Shown here in pieces: positions 57,243 through 64,000 of a stretch of 64,000 nt of DNA. Each line of letters starts with the position of its first letter. Position 1 is the first letter of the stretch. Origin of the DNA: Gluconobacter potus. Its GTDB lineage: Bacteria; Pseudomonadota; Alphaproteobacteria; Acetobacterales; Acetobacteraceae. Both the position numbers and the translations under genes were made by a program. Below the pieces are notes generated by a model that was not told the origin of the DNA, did no database searches, and saw nothing but the letters and a program-made list of their open reading frames with translations. The stretch is from positions 124,001 through 188,000 of the forward strand of contig NZ_JABCQF010000004.1 in assembly GCF_015244705.1 (NCBI RefSeq). The letters are read 5' to 3'.

Positions 57243-57255
57243 GACTTGCTAAGTC
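57243..57255. promoter_or_regulatory. Candidate SufR operator palindrome
   Basis: gactt-gct-aagtc is a perfect inverted repeat located 33-45 bases upstream of the sufR start, inside an AT-richer stretch that probably holds the suf promoter. It could be the autoregulatory site, but no consensus for this subfamily can be checked here. Confidence 0.4.
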
Positions 57256-57330
57256 CTGATTTGTTCCAAATGACCCAATCCCGGGCAAAGGTCAAGACTT
57301 CTGTATCCCCCCGTCTCCGGACATGGAATG

Positions 57331-58620
57331 TTACACACCAAAAAACAGTCGGGAAACGCCGTCGAGCGCCGCTCCGGCAAGAAAACCGACGACGGTGCCA
57401 TTTATGCGGATATAGGCCAGATCGCGCCCCACCCGCGACTCCAGCCGGGCGGCCAGATCGTCTCCGTCCCAGCCCGCCATGACGGCCGCAATGAACCCCG
57501 AGAGTTTTTCACGCAGGCCGGGCAGGATCCGCTGGACAGTACTCTCGACAGCCTGATTAACCTTCAGCCGCAGGGATTCATTGGAACGCAGGGCACTGGC
57601 GAGCTGAACGATGGCCGCGTCGATGACGGTGGCGCTCCAGCCGTCCTCGCGCCCGCTGTCTTCCTCGACCATGCGGCGCAGGCGATCCCACAGCTCCGAA
57701 CTCCATCCCTTGAGACTGGTATGCGTCAGGACAGACGTGATCGTATCCGCCATGTCCTTGCGGCGGGCAGGATCGTTTTCGATGCGGTCGATTTCGCCCC
57801 GGACCCAGGTGGTAAACCCGTGCCGCAGTTCCGAGTCCATCGGATCGACCCGCTCGAACTCGGCATGCAGCGCCATGAGGACGCGGCTGGCGACGGAACC
57901 GCCAATGGCCCAGCCCAGGAACCGCCCCCCCTGCTCGCGGACCCGCTCTTCCACGAAATGACGCAGATCGGACTCACGGGAGGTTACGGTCGTCTTGATG
58001 CGCTCCAGCAGGAAGGACAGGACCTCCTGATGCATCTCGCTATCCACCATCGCCCGCATGCCACGCGAAACAAGGGGAGCCATTTCCTCACCATTCAGCA
58101 GAACCGGAAGCGCGCGCGAAATGGCGGTCTTGGCGCGCCCGTCTTCCATCCGGTCGAACATCAGCGGAATGGCAGAGCGCATGCTGGTGACGAGCGTCTG
58201 GCGGTTCGCCGGGTCGTTCAGCATGTCGGCAATCAGGCCGGAGAGGTCGATTTTCGACAGCGCGCGGCGGACATCGTCCTCAGTGAAGAACTGACCGGAA
58301 ATGAAGCGTCCCAGCGCCTGGCCGAGACGTTCTTTCTGCCGCGGCAGAATGGCCGTGTGGGGAATGGGCAAACCCAGCGGATGGCGGAACAGGGCCGTAA
58401 CGGCGAACCAGTCAGCAAGACCACCAACGACACCTGCCCGCGATCCGGCACGCAACAGCCCGAAGGCGAGACTGCCGTCCCCGATATGACGGGCGGCTGC
58501 AAGTGTCGTTCCCGCAGCGAGAACACCCATGCCGACGAGCAGGCCGCCGGCCATGAACCTGGGCGAGAAACCTGTGGGGCTGGATTTCCGGGAAACGGGA
58601 GGGGTCGTGTCCGCGTGCAT
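57331..58620 (-). CDS. DUF445 family membrane protein
   Basis: This 429-residue protein has an N-terminal transmembrane segment (FMAGGLLVGMGVLAAGTTLAA) and the family motif GGLADWFAVTALFRHPLGLPIPHTAILPRQKERLG. A long helical middle and a C-terminal hydrophobic hairpin (VGFLAGAALDGVSRLFF) follow. DUF445 (YjiN-like) proteins are uncharacterised inner-membrane proteins. It lies 120 bases upstream of sufR on the same strand, with no terminator visible. A shared transcript is possible, though the sufR palindrome suggests a separate promoter. The ATG at 58620 has a weak Shine-Dalgarno. Confidence 0.88.
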   Translation of the reverse strand: MHADTTPPVSRKSSPTGFSPRFMAGGLLVGMGVLAAGTTLAAARHIGDGSLAFGLLRAGSRAGVVGGLADWFAVTALFRHPLGLPIPHTAILPRQKERLGQALGRFISGQFFTEDDVRRALSKIDLSGLIADMLNDPANRQTLVTSMRSAIPLMFDRMEDGRAKTAISRALPVLLNGEEMAPLVSRGMRAMVDSEMHQEVLSFLLERIKTTVTSRESDLRHFVEERVREQGGRFLGWAIGGSVASRVLMALHAEFERVDPMDSELRHGFTTWVRGEIDRIENDPARRKDMADTITSVLTHTSLKGWSSELWDRLRRMVEEDSGREDGWSATVIDAAIVQLASALRSNESLRLKVNQAVESTVQRILPGLREKLSGFIAAVMAGWDGDDLAARLESRVGRDLAYIRINGTVVGFLAGAALDGVSRLFFGV

Positions 58621-58749
58621 GAGCGCACCGATAGCATCATCCTGCCGTGCTGTCGCGTCCAGAGCAAGGTTGCGCTTGATGACAGGGCATGAAAAGTATT
58701 GCGCCCCGTCTTCGTCCCATTTTTCTCCGCAGAAGCGAGACTGCTCCCG

Positions 58750-61527
58750 ATGTCTGACTGCGCCTCCCGGCTCGATCCGTCCCTTCATGACCGTATTGAC
58801 GCAATGACGTCACGGCTTCTTCACGAGCGCGATGGCCTCGCAGACCTGATTGCCTCGATTGGACAAGGCCTGTCCGATGACGACAGGAGTGAGAGCAAGA
58901 CCCAGCTGGACGAGATCGAGAACGTCGTCCGCGCCCTGCGTGACGAGCATTTCGTGGAACGGGCTGCGCATCTGCGGTCCTATATCGGGCTCGATGCCGC
59001 GGATCCACAGGCCCGTCTTGAAGCCGTAGCCAAGCGCCTTGTCGATCAGGCTCCGGATGCCGTATCCCTGACGGTGCCCCAGATTGCCGCCGTTTTTACC
59101 GCCCACCCGACCTTTGCCCTGGCGGATGGCGTCTATGAAATCCTGACGCGGCGTGCGGAAAATCCGGAACTGCCGATCCCCTGCCTGAAGACGCATCGCC
59201 GTCCGGGCCCACCGACACTGGCACAGGAACAGGCTCTGGCTCTGGCTGCGATCCTTCGGGGACGCGATGCGCTTGACGATCTGACAGAAGCGCTGCTGCA
59301 GGAAATGTCCCGGCGCTGGTCCGGCGAGGCCGGTCAGGTCGATCCCTCCCCCGTCATTCTCGCAAGCTGGGTCGGGTTCGATACCGATGGGCGCAACGAT
59401 ATCGGCTGGTGGGATACGCTGCGGATCCGGCTTGAACTGAAATTTTCCCAGCTACATCGTCTGACGGACGGACTGGAACGTCTGGGCCTGCAGGACAGTG
59501 CTCTGGCCATGCGCGTGCGCCGGGCGATCGAGGCCGTAAAGACGCAGCACGCTGCCTGCCCGACCGGCAAGGATGCGGCTCCGGAAATCATCAAGGATTT
59601 TGCCCAGACACTGATTGCCTTCCGGGACAAGGCACTCCTCGACGCCACCGAGCTTCTGCCACTGTTCCAGGATGCGGCGGTCGGGCTGGATGACGAAGCC
59701 AGACTGCATCTGCGGACCATCCGTGCCGGGTTCATGAACCATGGACTCGGCATCGCACGGATCCATACGCGGCTGAATGCGGCGCAGATCTACAATGTGG
59801 CCCGCACCCGGCTTGGTCTGACCGATGATCCCGCCCTGCCATCGCGGCGGCGGGTTCTGCTGGCCAAGATCGACGAGGCCCTGTCAGACCTGCAGCCCCG
59901 CGCCGTGGATTTCGGATCCCTGCTGGTCGAACCCGCATCAGCCGCGCGGCTGATGATGACGATGGCGCAGATCCTCAAACACATCGATTCCGGATCCCCC
60001 ATCCGCTTCCTCATTGCCGAGACCGAAAGCGGCTATACGCTGCTCGCAACGCTCTGGCTGGCACGGCTGTTCGGGATCAAGGACCATCAGATCGAGATCT
60101 CGCCGCTCTTCGAGACGGAAAGTGCGCTTGAGAACGGTGAGACCATTCTGGAAGAAGCCTTCCGCTCCAGCCACTGGCGGGATTACCTGCGGGCGAACGG
60201 CCGCCTGTCGCTTCAGTTCGGATATTCCGACTCGGGTCGTTACGTCGGGCAGCTCGCAGCGACCAATCTGGTTGAGCGCCTGCGGATGCGGACCCTCTCC
60301 CTGCTGGCAGAGCACGAACTTGAAGACGTCGCCCTGACGCTGTTCGACACGCATGGCGAGAGCATTGGGCGAGGCGCGCATCCGTTCAGCCTGCGCCAGC
60401 GTCTGGACTATTTCTCTCCTGCCCGCACGCGCCTTGCCATGCGCGAGGCCGGGATCGGCTGCCGGGTCGAAACCGCATTCCAGGGCGGAGACGGCTACAC
60501 GCTATTCGGCACGAAGGCGCTTGCGGCCTCCACCATCGCAACGCTGGCCGAACATGTGGCCGATATCCCGCTGGATACGAAAGATCCGGTTTATACGCGG
60601 CCTGACTTCGCGTCGGATTTCTTCTCCACCATCGCGCTCGACATGGGCGCACTCGTGGATGATCCGGGCTATGCAGCGCTGCTGAGCGCCTTCGGTCCGG
60701 CCCTGATCGACAAGACGGGATCGCGACCTTCCGCGCGTCAGTCGGACGCAGCCACGGTGACGCGCATCACACATCCGGGACAGCTCCGCGCCATTCCCAA
60801 CAACGCCATTCTCCAGCAGCTCGGCTGGTGGGCGAATGTGCTGCATGGCCTTGGCAATGCGGCGCAGCGTCATCCCGAAACGTTCGAGCAGTTCGCTACG
60901 GAATCCTCGCGGTTCCGCGAAGCCATGGATTTCGCCCGTCAGGCCCTGGCCCACTCGGATCTGGACGTGCTGCGGACGACGATCCATCAACTTGATCCCG
61001 GGACCTGGCTGGATCGTGCAGCAAAGGCGCAGAACGACGAAGAGCGTCAGAGCCTGCTGTGCGTTTCGCACGGTCTGGAACTGCTGCGCTTCTGGGCCAG
61101 TGGCCCTGCCATGTTCCGGCGCATTCAGGCGGACCACATCGCACTGCGTGCAGCCTGGCCGGATGCGCCCCGCATGGAAGCCCGCGAGAAGCTGCTTCAT
61201 GCAATCCGCTTCGCCCTGATCGACCGGCTGTGGGCGCTTTCAACGCGCATCCCCTATTTCGGGCCGCGCAACAACCTGACACGCGAAGCGATCACGAACC
61301 TGATTCTCTGCCTGGATGTGCCGCGCGCGCTGCATCTGCTGGAAGATCTGTTCCCTGTCACGGCTCCCAGCGTTGCCAACCTTGACTTCGGAGAACCGGG
61401 TGATGCCGCTGAAGCTGCCGGTTTCGCGCGTGAACATGAGGAAATCTTCGCGCCGCTGTCACGCTGCTTTGCGCTGCTGCGTGAGGTCGGCGTGGCCATC
61501 ATGCACGCCAACCGGGCTTTCGGCTGA
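58750..61527 (+). CDS. ppc: Divergent phosphoenolpyruvate carboxylase homologue
   Basis: The 925-residue protein aligns along its length with PEP carboxylase (883 residues in E. coli), which makes oxaloacetate from PEP and bicarbonate. Key signatures have drifted. TAHPTE reads TAHPTF (117-122, His kept). GGDRDGNP reads GFDTDGRN (209-216). GYSDSxKD reads GYSDSGRY (491-498). FHGRGGSxGRGG reads FDTHGESIGRGA (532-543), and RAIPW reads RAIPN (680-684). The frame itself is intact. Ancestry is clear; PEPC activity is uncertain. ATG 58750 is preferred over TTG 58699. It is divergent from DUF445 and followed by an S10 peptidase gene. Confidence 0.8.
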   Translation: MSDCASRLDPSLHDRIDAMTSRLLHERDGLADLIASIGQGLSDDDRSESKTQLDEIENVVRALRDEHFVERAAHLRSYIGLDAADPQARLEAVAKRLVDQAPDAVSLTVPQIAAVFTAHPTFALADGVYEILTRRAENPELPIPCLKTHRRPGPPTLAQEQALALAAILRGRDALDDLTEALLQEMSRRWSGEAGQVDPSPVILASWVGFDTDGRNDIGWWDTLRIRLELKFSQLHRLTDGLERLGLQDSALAMRVRRAIEAVKTQHAACPTGKDAAPEIIKDFAQTLIAFRDKALLDATELLPLFQDAAVGLDDEARLHLRTIRAGFMNHGLGIARIHTRLNAAQIYNVARTRLGLTDDPALPSRRRVLLAKIDEALSDLQPRAVDFGSLLVEPASAARLMMTMAQILKHIDSGSPIRFLIAETESGYTLLATLWLARLFGIKDHQIEISPLFETESALENGETILEEAFRSSHWRDYLRANGRLSLQFGYSDSGRYVGQLAATNLVERLRMRTLSLLAEHELEDVALTLFDTHGESIGRGAHPFSLRQRLDYFSPARTRLAMREAGIGCRVETAFQGGDGYTLFGTKALAASTIATLAEHVADIPLDTKDPVYTRPDFASDFFSTIALDMGALVDDPGYAALLSAFGPALIDKTGSRPSARQSDAATVTRITHPGQLRAIPNNAILQQLGWWANVLHGLGNAAQRHPETFEQFATESSRFREAMDFARQALAHSDLDVLRTTIHQLDPGTWLDRAAKAQNDEERQSLLCVSHGLELLRFWASGPAMFRRIQADHIALRAAWPDAPRMEAREKLLHAIRFALIDRLWALSTRIPYFGPRNNLTREAITNLILCLDVPRALHLLEDLFPVTAPSVANLDFGEPGDAAEAAGFAREHEEIFAPLSRCFALLREVGVAIMHANRAFG

Positions 61528-61616
61528 GGAATGATCCGCGGCCGCAACTCTTGTCCAGTGTGGCCGCCTGCGGTTAGAAATCTCGCGTCATAACCTCCAA
61601 CGGAAAGTTCCTCTGC

Positions 61617-63200
61617 ATGCTCCGCAAGGCCCTTCTTCTGGGTGCAGCCATGATGGCTGTGCCTGCTCTGGCGGCAGGTCCTGCCACACTGGCGCCCAAT
61701 GCTGACAGCGTGACGAACGGAACCGTAACGGTCAATGGCGCGACCATCCCCTATCGGGCAGTTGCAGGCACCATTCTGGTTCATGGCGCCGACTACAATG
61801 ATTCCGGCGATATCCTGGCCAAGCGTGGCACCAAGCTCGATGGCGGCAAGGATGACGACAGCAAGAACGCGCCCGTCGCCTCCATGTTCTACACCGCCTA
61901 TTTCAAGGAAGGTGTCCCCGCCGAAAAGCGCCCGATCACCTTCCTCTATAACGGCGGTCCAGGCTCGGCCTCCGTCTGGGTTCACATGGGTACCTTCGGC
62001 CCGCGCCGCGTGAACACGCCGGGTGACACCCACCTGCCGGCTGCCCCCTATGCACTCATCAACAACCCGCAGTCCCTGCTGGACGTCTCGGACGTCGTCT
62101 TCATCGATGCGCCGGGCACGGGTTTCTCGCGGATTGCCGGCAAGGACGCTGACAAGGAATTCCTTGGCGTTGATGGTGACGGTGAAGCCTTCACACATTT
62201 CATCTCGAAGTTCCTGGCCAAGTATCACCGCTACAATTCGCCCAAATACCTGTTCGGTGAAAGCTATGGCACCATGCGCTCGGCCGTGGTCATCAACGAC
62301 CTTGAGCAGGACGAGAACATCGACTTCAACGGCGTGATCCTGCTGTCGCAGATCCTGAATTATGACAACAGCGATGACAGCCCGCAGTTCAACGCAGGCG
62401 TTGACGATCCGTATGTGCTGGCCCTGCCCACCTACGCCGCGACGGCCTGGTATCATCATTGCCTGCCGGCCGAGCATCCGGACCTGAAGGCCTTCCTGCA
62501 TGAGGTCGAGCATTTCGCGATGACCGACTACACGCTGGCCCTGCGTCAGGGTGCGGATCTGCCGGAAGACCAGCGTCAGGCGATTGCGGCGAAGCTGCAT
62601 GACTATACGGGCCTGCCGGTCGACTACATCCTGCGTGCGGATCTGCGCGTCAATGGCGGCGAGTTCGACCAGCAGCTTCAGGCGAAGACCGGGATGGCGA
62701 CGGGCCGTCTGGACACCCGCTATTCAAGCCCGACGATCGACCCGATGAGCCAGGAAGTGGATTACGATCCGCAGTCCAGCGCTATCAGCTCGGCCTATGT
62801 CACGGTCTTCAACGACTACGTCCGCAACATGCTCAAATACGGCACGGACGAGGATTATCGCCTCTATAACAGCCAGGGCCACTGGGACAGCCATCACCAT
62901 CAGCCCGGCCGCGGCTACCAGCCCAAGGGCGAGCCGAACGTCATGACGGATCTGGCCATGGCGATGAAGACCAACCCGAACCTGCATGTCATGCTCAACG
63001 CCGGCTACTACGATCTCGCAACGCCTTACTTTGAAGGCGTGTACGAGATGAAGCATCTGCCGATGCCGAACAGCCTGCAGAAGAACATCGAATATGCGCA
63101 GTACACGTCCGGCCACATGGTCTATGTGGACCCGGCGACCCTGCAGCAGCTTCACGACAACGTGGCAGCCTTCATCCGCCGGACAGACAATCTGCACTGA
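61617..63200 (+). CDS. Secreted S10-family serine carboxypeptidase
   Basis: The 527-residue precursor has a Sec signal peptide (MLRKALLLGAAMMAVPALAAG). The S10 fold shows the oxyanion motif NGGPGSASVWVHMG, DAPGTGFS, the nucleophile S216 in FGESYGT, D466 in GYYDLATPY and H500 in SGHMVY. Such enzymes remove C-terminal residues, often at acidic pH, which would suit an acid-producing bacterium (inference). No membrane anchor is seen. It lies 89 bases after the PEPC homologue and ends at a shared hairpin. Confidence 0.92.
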   Translation: MLRKALLLGAAMMAVPALAAGPATLAPNADSVTNGTVTVNGATIPYRAVAGTILVHGADYNDSGDILAKRGTKLDGGKDDDSKNAPVASMFYTAYFKEGVPAEKRPITFLYNGGPGSASVWVHMGTFGPRRVNTPGDTHLPAAPYALINNPQSLLDVSDVVFIDAPGTGFSRIAGKDADKEFLGVDGDGEAFTHFISKFLAKYHRYNSPKYLFGESYGTMRSAVVINDLEQDENIDFNGVILLSQILNYDNSDDSPQFNAGVDDPYVLALPTYAATAWYHHCLPAEHPDLKAFLHEVEHFAMTDYTLALRQGADLPEDQRQAIAAKLHDYTGLPVDYILRADLRVNGGEFDQQLQAKTGMATGRLDTRYSSPTIDPMSQEVDYDPQSSAISSAYVTVFNDYVRNMLKYGTDEDYRLYNSQGHWDSHHHQPGRGYQPKGEPNVMTDLAMAMKTNPNLHVMLNAGYYDLATPYFEGVYEMKHLPMPNSLQKNIEYAQYTSGHMVYVDPATLQQLHDNVAAFIRRTDNLH

Positions 63201-63216
63201 TCCCTGACGGGACCGG

Positions 63217-63254
63217 AAAAGGCGGCGAAGGGGCAACCTTTCACCGCCTTTTTT
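63217..63254. terminator. Terminator between S10 peptidase and VOC genes
   Basis: aaaaggcgg-c-gaagg and cctttc-a-ccgcctttttt form an imperfect stem around ggcaa with a T6 tail. It sits between the convergent genes, directly behind both stops, and can work in both directions. Confidence 0.8.
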
Positions 63255-63258
63255 GTGC

Positions 63259-63633
63259 TCAGCCCTTCCGGACAGGCCAGCCGATCCGTACAAGGACGCA
63301 GTCAGGCCCGTTGACGGCGAACTCGTACATCCCCCAGGACCTGACCGACGGCCCTTCCTTCTCAAGCACCCGCCCCGTGAAGGCCTGCGCCAGCGCATCC
63401 ACATCCGGACGACGAAAATAAAGACCGAACGGATTGCGCCCGGCCTCAACCCAGCCGGGAACAGCCTGCGTCAGATGGAGTTCCTCTCCTTCCGCCGTTT
63501 CCAGAAGCCTGTATTCGGCTGAACTTCCGTTGCGGGACGAGAAGCCGAGGACCGCAAAAAACTGCTCTGCCTGCGCGAGATCGTTCACCGGCAGAATGGC
63601 AATGACGGATCTCCGGGGTTCAGACTGGGACAT
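63259..63633 (-). CDS. VOC (glyoxalase/bleomycin resistance) family protein
   Basis: This 124-residue protein has two beta-alpha-beta-beta-beta repeats: VIAILPVNDLAQAEQFFAVLGF, then ELHLTQ, and FGLYFRRPDVDALAQAF, then YEFAVNGPDCVLVRIGWP. This is a single VOC module resembling bleomycin-binding or dioxygenase-type proteins, with no clear metal triad visible by eye. aagga lies eight bases before ATG 63633; the frame is open to 63798, over the fusA 3' end. The substrate is unknown. Confidence 0.82.
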   Translation of the reverse strand: MSQSEPRRSVIAILPVNDLAQAEQFFAVLGFSSRNGSSAEYRLLETAEGEELHLTQAVPGWVEAGRNPFGLYFRRPDVDALAQAFTGRVLEKEGPSVRSWGMYEFAVNGPDCVLVRIGWPVRKG

Positions 63634-63659
63634 CGGGTCTTTCCTTGAAAGAGGAACAC

Positions 63660-63690
63660 AAAAAACCCCGCCAGATTGCTCTGGCGGGGT
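63660..63690 (-). terminator. Intrinsic terminator of fusA
   Basis: ccccgccaga and tctggcgggg pair perfectly around ttgc and, leftward, run into six T residues. It lies 26 bases past the fusA stop and just upstream of the VOC gene. Confidence 0.92.
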
Positions 63691-63715
63691 CTGATGCGTC
63701 ACCGGAGTGAAGAAA

Positions 63716-64000
63716 TCAGGCGGACTTCGCGATGATTTCGTCGGCCACGTTACGCGGCACCGGATCGTAGTGATGGAACTGCATGGTGAAGGATGCACGA
63801 CCCTTCGTTGCAGAACGCAGGTGCGAGATGTAGCCGAACATTTCCTTCAGCGGCACCTGTGCACGGATCATGACGGTCGAACCAGCGGTTTCCTGGTTCT
63901 GGATGATGCCACGGCGGCGGTTGAGATCGCCCACGACGTCACCGACGTGATCGTTCGGCGTGGTAATTTCCACGTCCATGATCGGCTCGAGGATCACCGG
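63716..64000 (-). CDS. fusA: Elongation factor G, C-terminal part (cut by window edge)
   Basis: The last 95 codons of EF-G are present: domain V with [62 protein letters not shown] and a basic/acidic tail. EF-G catalyses translocation. The frame is open to base 64000, so the gene continues outside the window and its start is not visible. Confidence 0.96.
   Translation of the reverse strand, partial: PVILEPIMDVEITTPNDHVGDVVGDLNRRRGIIQNQETAGSTVMIRAQVPLKEMFGYISHLRSATKGRASFTMQFHHYDPVPRNVADEIIAKSA

Noticed and set aside
61254-62600. A 448-codon open frame opposite the 3' end of ppc and the S10 peptidase
   Set aside because: It covers two real genes and the signal-peptide region of the S10 enzyme, with no recognisable domain.

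Overview
The window is a gene-dense, high-GC chromosomal segment of an alphaproteobacterium. It most resembles an acetic acid bacterium (Acetobacteraceae), probably Gluconobacter or a close relative. The basis is conserved alphaproteobacterial gene order (tig-clpP-clpX-lon-hup; birA-coaX-rnj-proS-lolC-lolD-dnaE; sufR-sufBCDS-sufT-sufA; kdsB-pheA-dapA-smpB), a short ProRS, an Rrf2-type SUF regulator, and the absence of a complex I (nuo) operon between the hup/tRNA-Val pair and birA. I see no insertion sequence, prophage, CRISPR array or rRNA operon. The species call is inference, because no database could be searched.

Layout. 0-6 kb: divergent mfd (transcription-coupled repair) and recG (fork rescue). 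6-10 kb: a degenerate GGDEF-EAL protein, an LpxR-like outer-membrane lipid A deacylase, and a two-domain cold-shock protein with a TTG start. 10-15 kb: leftward kdsB-pheA-dapA-smpB, then rightward hisN and serA, giving a mix of amino-acid, LPS and trans-translation functions. 15-23 kb: comM, the sseA-metC sulfur pair, a PerM/AI-2E family membrane protein overlapping an EEP-family phosphohydrolase, a cardiolipin synthase, and the N-degron transferase bpt. 23-28 kb: parC, a small unrecognised lipoprotein, recO, and rpsB-tsf.

28-38 kb is one long leftward run, tRNA-Val(UAC)-birA-coaX-rnj-proS-lolC-lolD-dnaE, with spacings of a few bases or overlaps. 38-45 kb is the protein-quality block hup, lon, clpX, clpP, tig and tRNA-Leu(UAG). 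45-51 kb holds nnr, a small membrane protein, a RhlE-like DEAD-box helicase with a 280-residue basic AT-hook-like extension, and an rlmD/rumA-type RNA methyltransferase. 51-58.6 kb is a complete SUF iron-sulfur operon behind its own regulator and a DUF445 membrane protein. 58.7-64 kb holds a strikingly divergent PEP carboxylase homologue, a secreted S10 serine carboxypeptidase, a VOC-fold protein and the 3' end of fusA at the right edge.

Most of the window is housekeeping. The parts most worth a second look are: the PEPC homologue, which has lost most canonical active-site signatures; the GGDEF-EAL protein with lesions in both motifs; the DEAD-box helicase with a histone-H1/AT-hook-like arm, partly echoed in the Lon N-terminus; the apparent complex I deletion junction that leaves birA 19 nt behind a tRNA; and leader structures upstream of hup and the cold-shock gene. 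No intergenic gap exceeds about 280 bp.
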